Source: a virus
Reading direction: 5' to 3' (one strand)
Length of the DNA stretch: 64,000 bases
IMG/VR virus record: IMGVR_UViG_3300042890_005066
Coordinates: 1-64,000 of that record
This document shows positions 60,449-64,000 of this stretch, one piece after another. Position numbers and translations under genes: made by a program. The notes under the pieces were generated by a model that ran no database searches, was not told the DNA's origin, and worked only from the letters and a program-made list of their open reading frames with translations. Positions within the stretch are counted from its first letter, which is position 1; each line of letters opens with the position of its first letter.

Positions 60449-62437
60449 TTATTTATTATTCTTAGGAGCTTTAGTATAGAAATAGTCTCTTGGGGTGACA
60501 ATCGGCTTACCCTGGCTTATAGGAATAGCTCCAAGCTGCAACGTATAAGCATCAATAACTCTAGAAGCCACAGTCTCAGGAAGCTCTTCCGGGCTCAGTG
60601 CCATAGGCATCAAAGTCATCTGACCACCCTTCTCAATAAAGCTCTTCTGGTAATCAATCATAGCGCTATCGCCGTACAGCATCGGGCCAGTCATGCTAGT
60701 GAAATCAATGCTGCCATTGGTAGGCATCATGTTGCCAGCATCAAGCACAAAACCATCGCTTGTACCAACAAGTGCTAAAGCTGTACTCATCACAAGGTCA
60801 TCGAAGTTGCCAGCACCGTCTTCTGCCTCTGTCCTGCCGGTGTCTCTGCCAGACCTATCTCTTTTCCTGACGTAGATCTGCAGCTGTTTATACAATCTCT
60901 TGCTGTAGATCTTCCATGTTTCTTCTGGATTAGCTCGAATACAATCAGTCAAGTACTTGTTAAGAATAGCCTTACTGGCATTGCTTGTGTTATAACCGTA
61001 ATGCGATACTTTTAGCGCTCGTTGCTTTCTTCTAGTACCGCTTTGGGGTACAGGTTTGTCATTTATGTCTTTTTTCCTCCAAAGCTTTGGGTAGTTCACA
61101 TCATATCTAAGACTATCAATAACAATGTCTCCGCCGTTGTTACGTTCTACGACAGCCACAGCATTATTATAATAGCGTCCTATTCTGTCGACATATTTTA
61201 CTAATTCTCTTGGTAGAACACGAGCCATGAATTCAGCTACTTGTTCTTGCTCCTCCAAGTCGAATACCTCTATTGCGCTATAGTCACGGCCTTTGCCTGT
61301 AGAAATATCGACACCCATAACGTAAGTGTGGGCGCCTTGGCCTGGGTCTACTATCTTGCCATTAATTCGTTTTTCTGGTAGAGCGATTACCGGTTTCTTA
61401 AAGATCCAGAGCCCCTGATCTGCGTCATCAAATTCGAAATCCTGCGCTTCGGATTGGCCTGTAACAGGGTGGATGTAAACCTGAGTGCCTTTAACTCGTG
61501 TCTCTGGGTCTCGGACAGTCGTCGATATAAGCGACAGGACTTCCTTATCTAAAACGGTATTGCCGCTACCAACAAAGGATGCGAGGATTTCCTGTTCGAA
61601 TTTCCAGGCTTCACCTTCTGAGACAAGATTCTGATATTGGTGCTCTAACCATGGGGACCAATAGGGGCCATATTTCTTAATCTCATCTGAATTTTTACAT
61701 GGGCGTATTCCGTCTATCGGACAGATCCTCACATCTTTTTTGCTTAACGGGTCAACATAATTTATGACCCAGTCCATATCCCACCAATTTATAACAATTG
61801 GGTTCCAACTATTTAGGCCAGCTTCCGCATCAACCCATGTATTCCAGTACCATCCGCCGATGCCAGCAGTAGTGCTGATTGCTATAACACTACCACCCAT
61901 GTTTAATGTGGGAGCTGCTGACGCCCACATTTCATCCATGCCTTGGATGAACGCTGCTTCGTCTATGATGTTTAACGAGGAACTGTTTGAGCGCATAACG
62001 TCAGGGTGGCTTGTCAGACTGCTTATTCTCGACCCGTTTGGGAAGATCACTTCGTGTTCTGTTTGCTTTACCGGCTTCCAGTTCTCCTTCATCCATTCGG
62101 GTAAATGGTTAAAAGGGAACATAATCTGCTCTCGTAAAAAACCCATTGCATCTTCGTTCCGGCGAGAGACGATAAGAATGGTTTTATTATTTTGAAACAT
62201 CGCGTACCATAACGCGAAACCACCAGCGATTTTTGAAGCGCCTACTTGCCTACATTTCTTGAAAATGTTAAATCTATTTGTTCTAAAGCATTTTAAAGCA
62301 TGCTTTTGATAGTTGAAAACATTGAATGGAATTATACCAGCCATCGGGTGTTTGATCTTGCCAAAGTTTCTAAGAAACCATGAACATGATTTCTGGCACC
62401 GCTTGACAGCTTCTAACTGGTGTTTATCTAGTGCCAT
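60449..62437 (-). CDS. 17: Terminase large subunit (T4 gp17-like)
   Basis: 662 residues (T4 gp17: 610). Walker A-like KKCRQVGASK (60-69), which replaces the usual GKT by GASK, Walker B LNIIDEAAF (155-163), coupling motif AISTTAG (186-192). The RNase H-like nuclease shows YVMGVDIS (Asp377), AVVERNNGGD (Glu431) and a late DDLVMSTALA with the third acid. It packages DNA into the prohead and cuts it. Overlap with upstream gene is none (7 bases gap). Confidence 0.92.
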   Translation of the reverse strand: MALDKHQLEAVKRCQKSCSWFLRNFGKIKHPMAGIIPFNVFNYQKHALKCFRTNRFNIFKKCRQVGASKIAGGFALWYAMFQNNKTILIVSRRNEDAMGFLREQIMFPFNHLPEWMKENWKPVKQTEHEVIFPNGSRISSLTSHPDVMRSNSSSLNIIDEAAFIQGMDEMWASAAPTLNMGGSVIAISTTAGIGGWYWNTWVDAEAGLNSWNPIVINWWDMDWVINYVDPLSKKDVRICPIDGIRPCKNSDEIKKYGPYWSPWLEHQYQNLVSEGEAWKFEQEILASFVGSGNTVLDKEVLSLISTTVRDPETRVKGTQVYIHPVTGQSEAQDFEFDDADQGLWIFKKPVIALPEKRINGKIVDPGQGAHTYVMGVDISTGKGRDYSAIEVFDLEEQEQVAEFMARVLPRELVKYVDRIGRYYNNAVAVVERNNGGDIVIDSLRYDVNYPKLWRKKDINDKPVPQSGTRRKQRALKVSHYGYNTSNASKAILNKYLTDCIRANPEETWKIYSKRLYKQLQIYVRKRDRSGRDTGRTEAEDGAGNFDDLVMSTALALVGTSDGFVLDAGNMMPTNGSIDFTSMTGPMLYGDSAMIDYQKSFIEKGGQMTLMPMALSPEELPETVASRVIDAYTLQLGAIPISQGKPIVTPRDYFYTKAPKNNK

Positions 62438-62444
62438 TCATTCC

Positions 62445-62945
62445 TCAATATTCGTCATCCATCGGATTTGCTAGAATGTCTTTAAGGTAATCGTCGCCTG
62501 TAGCAATGTTCAAATTATTATTATTAACGGTTAATGAACCTGCCTTTGTCGCAGCCAGCATCTTCGCATTTACTTCCATTATCTTGACAGCCATCATATT
62601 CACATTAGCTTTAGTTTCTAAAAGCTTAGTCAGATTATCCGTGTACCCACGTGAGGGGATTCGTCCGTTATCCCTGTCTTCTCGTATTTCGTCGAACATT
62701 AAGTTCACGACTTCTTGGATTTCTGCTCTGTCTTGCTTGCAGGCTGTCAGCACTTCTTCTGTTACGATGTCTAGTTTTGCATGATATTTTATGACGTCAA
62801 CTGGCGGGCTCTGCGGCTCTGCCTTCAATATAATTGATTGCTCTGGAGCTTTTTTTTCTGACGCTTCTGGTATATTCAAAGCGTCATTGGGCTCGTCTGA
62901 CTCATCATCAAGTTCTTGAAATAATGCGTCTAATTCTTCACTCAT
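62445..62945 (-). CDS. 16: Terminase small subunit-like (gp16)
   Basis: 166 residues: acidic N-terminus (DALFQELDDESDEPND), central coiled helices (EVLTACKQDRAEIQEVVNLM, then KLLETKANVNMMAVKIMEVN) and a C-terminal NNNNLNIATGDDYL. Size, central coiled coil and place just before the large terminase fit gp16-type proteins that recognise DNA and stimulate packaging. Sequence similarity alone is modest. Confidence 0.7.
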   Translation of the reverse strand: MSEELDALFQELDDESDEPNDALNIPEASEKKAPEQSIILKAEPQSPPVDVIKYHAKLDIVTEEVLTACKQDRAEIQEVVNLMFDEIREDRDNGRIPSRGYTDNLTKLLETKANVNMMAVKIMEVNAKMLAATKAGSLTVNNNNLNIATGDDYLKDILANPMDDEY

Positions 62946-63426
62946 TTTCTTTTTTGCTGTCCGGCTCAGGGTTTTTGTCTAGCTCTTTTAAAATAGCATA
63001 TGCGAAATTCGAATCGATTAATCGGTGCTCGATCAGATCGAGAATAATCTTTTTGTCTTTAATTAGCTCTGATATTTTTTTCGCTTTTTCAAAGTACAAT
63101 GTGTCTGCTTTGGCTTCAGGCTCTTTTTTGTCTTCATGCATGGCTTGGATGGTCTTGGAACTATGTTTTCTGCCTAGCTTACCTCTACCGTGATTTTGTT
63201 TATTCTTTGGTTTTCGCTTTGGCTTGACCCGGCTATCAAAGGTCGGGGTACGCAATGGCTGGTGACCATCTCGGTCGATATGGGATTTGGTAGCGTTAAC
63301 TTGTGTGCGCCGTCGTATTCTTTCTTGTACAGATGAAGCTATACTATCATTTATAAGGGCATCGAAATCCTCAGTGGTAACTGTCATATTTTCGATTTTG
63401 CTCAATATCTCTTCAAATATGTTCAT
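62938..63426 (-). CDS. Hypothetical basic protein
   Basis: 162 residues. A very basic middle (KPKRKPKNKQNHGRGKLGRK) follows a helical N-terminus, and a helical acidic C-terminus ends it. It overlaps the small terminase start by 8 bases and the upstream gene's stop by one base. Could bind DNA; not recognised. Confidence 0.6.
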   Translation of the reverse strand: MNIFEEILSKIENMTVTTEDFDALINDSIASSVQERIRRRTQVNATKSHIDRDGHQPLRTPTFDSRVKPKRKPKNKQNHGRGKLGRKHSSKTIQAMHEDKKEPEAKADTLYFEKAKKISELIKDKKIILDLIEHRLIDSNFAYAILKELDKNPEPDSKKENE

Positions 63427-64000
63427 TATCCAAAATCCTCATCATCAACGACATTCTTCCTTTTATCATATTTAAATTCACTATAAGTGCGGTTGAGAGG
63501 ACTATCTGTAAATTCAAAGCTTCTCAATTTCACCATCTTGAGAAAATTGGTGACAATAGCCCTAGATAACCCAGATTCGTCTACCAATTTTCCTATTAGC
63601 CCGTCGTGGGGCCGATCATCAGTCATCACTATTTTTTCTAAAGCATCTAAGATACTCAAATGGTCTGCACTATATTGGGATAATTGTCTGGCTTCTTGTA
63701 AAAACCTATCAACGATATTATTATTGTTACGTTGCCTTGTTCCTAGGTGATTCATATAGTTATGGCCGTTCTTTCTGTCTCTACCTTCTTTTTTAATGTA
63801 TGCCAATATAACTGTTCTCGAAATCTGGGACCACATATTGAAAACTTTACTCATGCCTCTGTAGATTATTGTCTCTGTACCCCCGAAGCATCCTTGTCTT
63901 GGTAAGATGTATGGATACGATTCTAATTTAGTGTTACAGTGCGGGCAGGTTGGATGATTTAATATTACTTGGTTTATCTTGATGATACCATATTCCCTAA
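63426..64000 (-). CDS. Partial zinc-ribbon/helix-turn-helix protein
   Basis: The frame is open to the right edge with no start codon upstream of an internal ATG at 63854, which has only a poor ribosome site. Upstream in-frame residues include NHPTCPHCNTKLESYPYIL, a CxxC zinc-ribbon half. The rest (about residues 90-150 of the visible part) has RPHDGLIGKLVDESGLSRAI followed by a helix, a helix-turn-helix-like segment. So the gene starts outside the window. Possibly a transcription factor; not assigned. Confidence 0.6.
   Translation of the reverse strand, partial: REYGIIKINQVILNHPTCPHCNTKLESYPYILPRQGCFGGTETIIYRGMSKVFNMWSQISRTVILAYIKKEGRDRKNGHNYMNHLGTRQRNNNNIVDRFLQEARQLSQYSADHLSILDALEKIVMTDDRPHDGLIGKLVDESGLSRAIVTNFLKMVKLRSFEFTDSPLNRTYSEFKYDKRKNVVDDEDFG

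Noticed and set aside
1-64000. tRNA or other structured RNA genes
   Set aside because: Gaps are short and none showed a cloverleaf-like pattern by eye; a covariance-model scan would be needed to exclude them.

Overview
The window is part of the genome of a large tailed bacteriophage of the T4-like (gp23-type capsid) myovirus lineage. The evidence is a recognisable morphogenesis set on the minus strand: small and large terminase (62445-62945, 60449-62437), portal (46621-48603), S80-type prohead protease (42543-43265), a coiled-coil scaffold (37494-38204) and a gp23-like major capsid protein (35855-37441). Coding is very dense, with many ATGA/TAATG stop-start overlaps. The host cannot be read from the sequence; a Gram-negative host is only an inference from the heptose-type enzymes.

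Layout, left to right. 1-469: start of a structural-type protein with exact 42-bp (14-residue) repeats, cut by the window edge. 501-6350: carbohydrate-modifying operon on the minus strand (HldE-like kinase/nucleotidyltransferase, sulfotransferase, two tandem GT25-like enzymes, TPR-GT9-like protein, methyltransferase, YkgJ-type Cys-cluster protein). 6347-16861: adhesin cassette 1, with four seven-bladed RCC1 propeller proteins, two small conserved proteins and a 1225-residue repetitive fibre ending in an S74 intramolecular chaperone. 16961-29744: accessory genes, mostly small minus-strand genes of unknown function, with a PD-(D/E)XK nuclease, two metallophosphoesterases, an ABC-type ATPase, a plus-strand HExxH protein and several microproteins. 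29761-33535: plus-strand glycan cassette (two GT2-like enzymes, hexapeptide acyltransferase, two methyltransferases, DUF5672-like protein). 33537-50017: capsid module interrupted by three candidate homing endonuclease genes (LAGLIDADG fused to a DNA methyltransferase; two Vsr/EDxHD-like nucleases with a GNAT/Mom-like C-terminal part) and by more glycan genes. 50419-60418: adhesin cassette 2, a paralogous copy of cassette 1 with a 1897-residue S74 fibre. 60449-64000: terminase genes and two upstream genes.

How it may work together (inference): the two adhesin cassettes make long self-processing fibres plus a set of interchangeable RCC1 propellers mounted on a few shared N-terminal anchors, a plausible receptor-binding or virion-decorating repertoire. 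About thirteen glycan enzymes, including a heptose-activation enzyme and GT9-like transferases, could decorate these virion proteins or alter host surface sugars. In T4 the tail sheath and tube genes lie between large terminase and portal; here that place is taken by adhesin cassette 2 and no sheath or tube gene is visible in the window. The most unusual items are the LAGLIDADG-methyltransferase fusion, the Vsr-GNAT/Mom-like fusions, the paired RCC1 cassettes with a duplication scar, and the HldE-centred glycan island.
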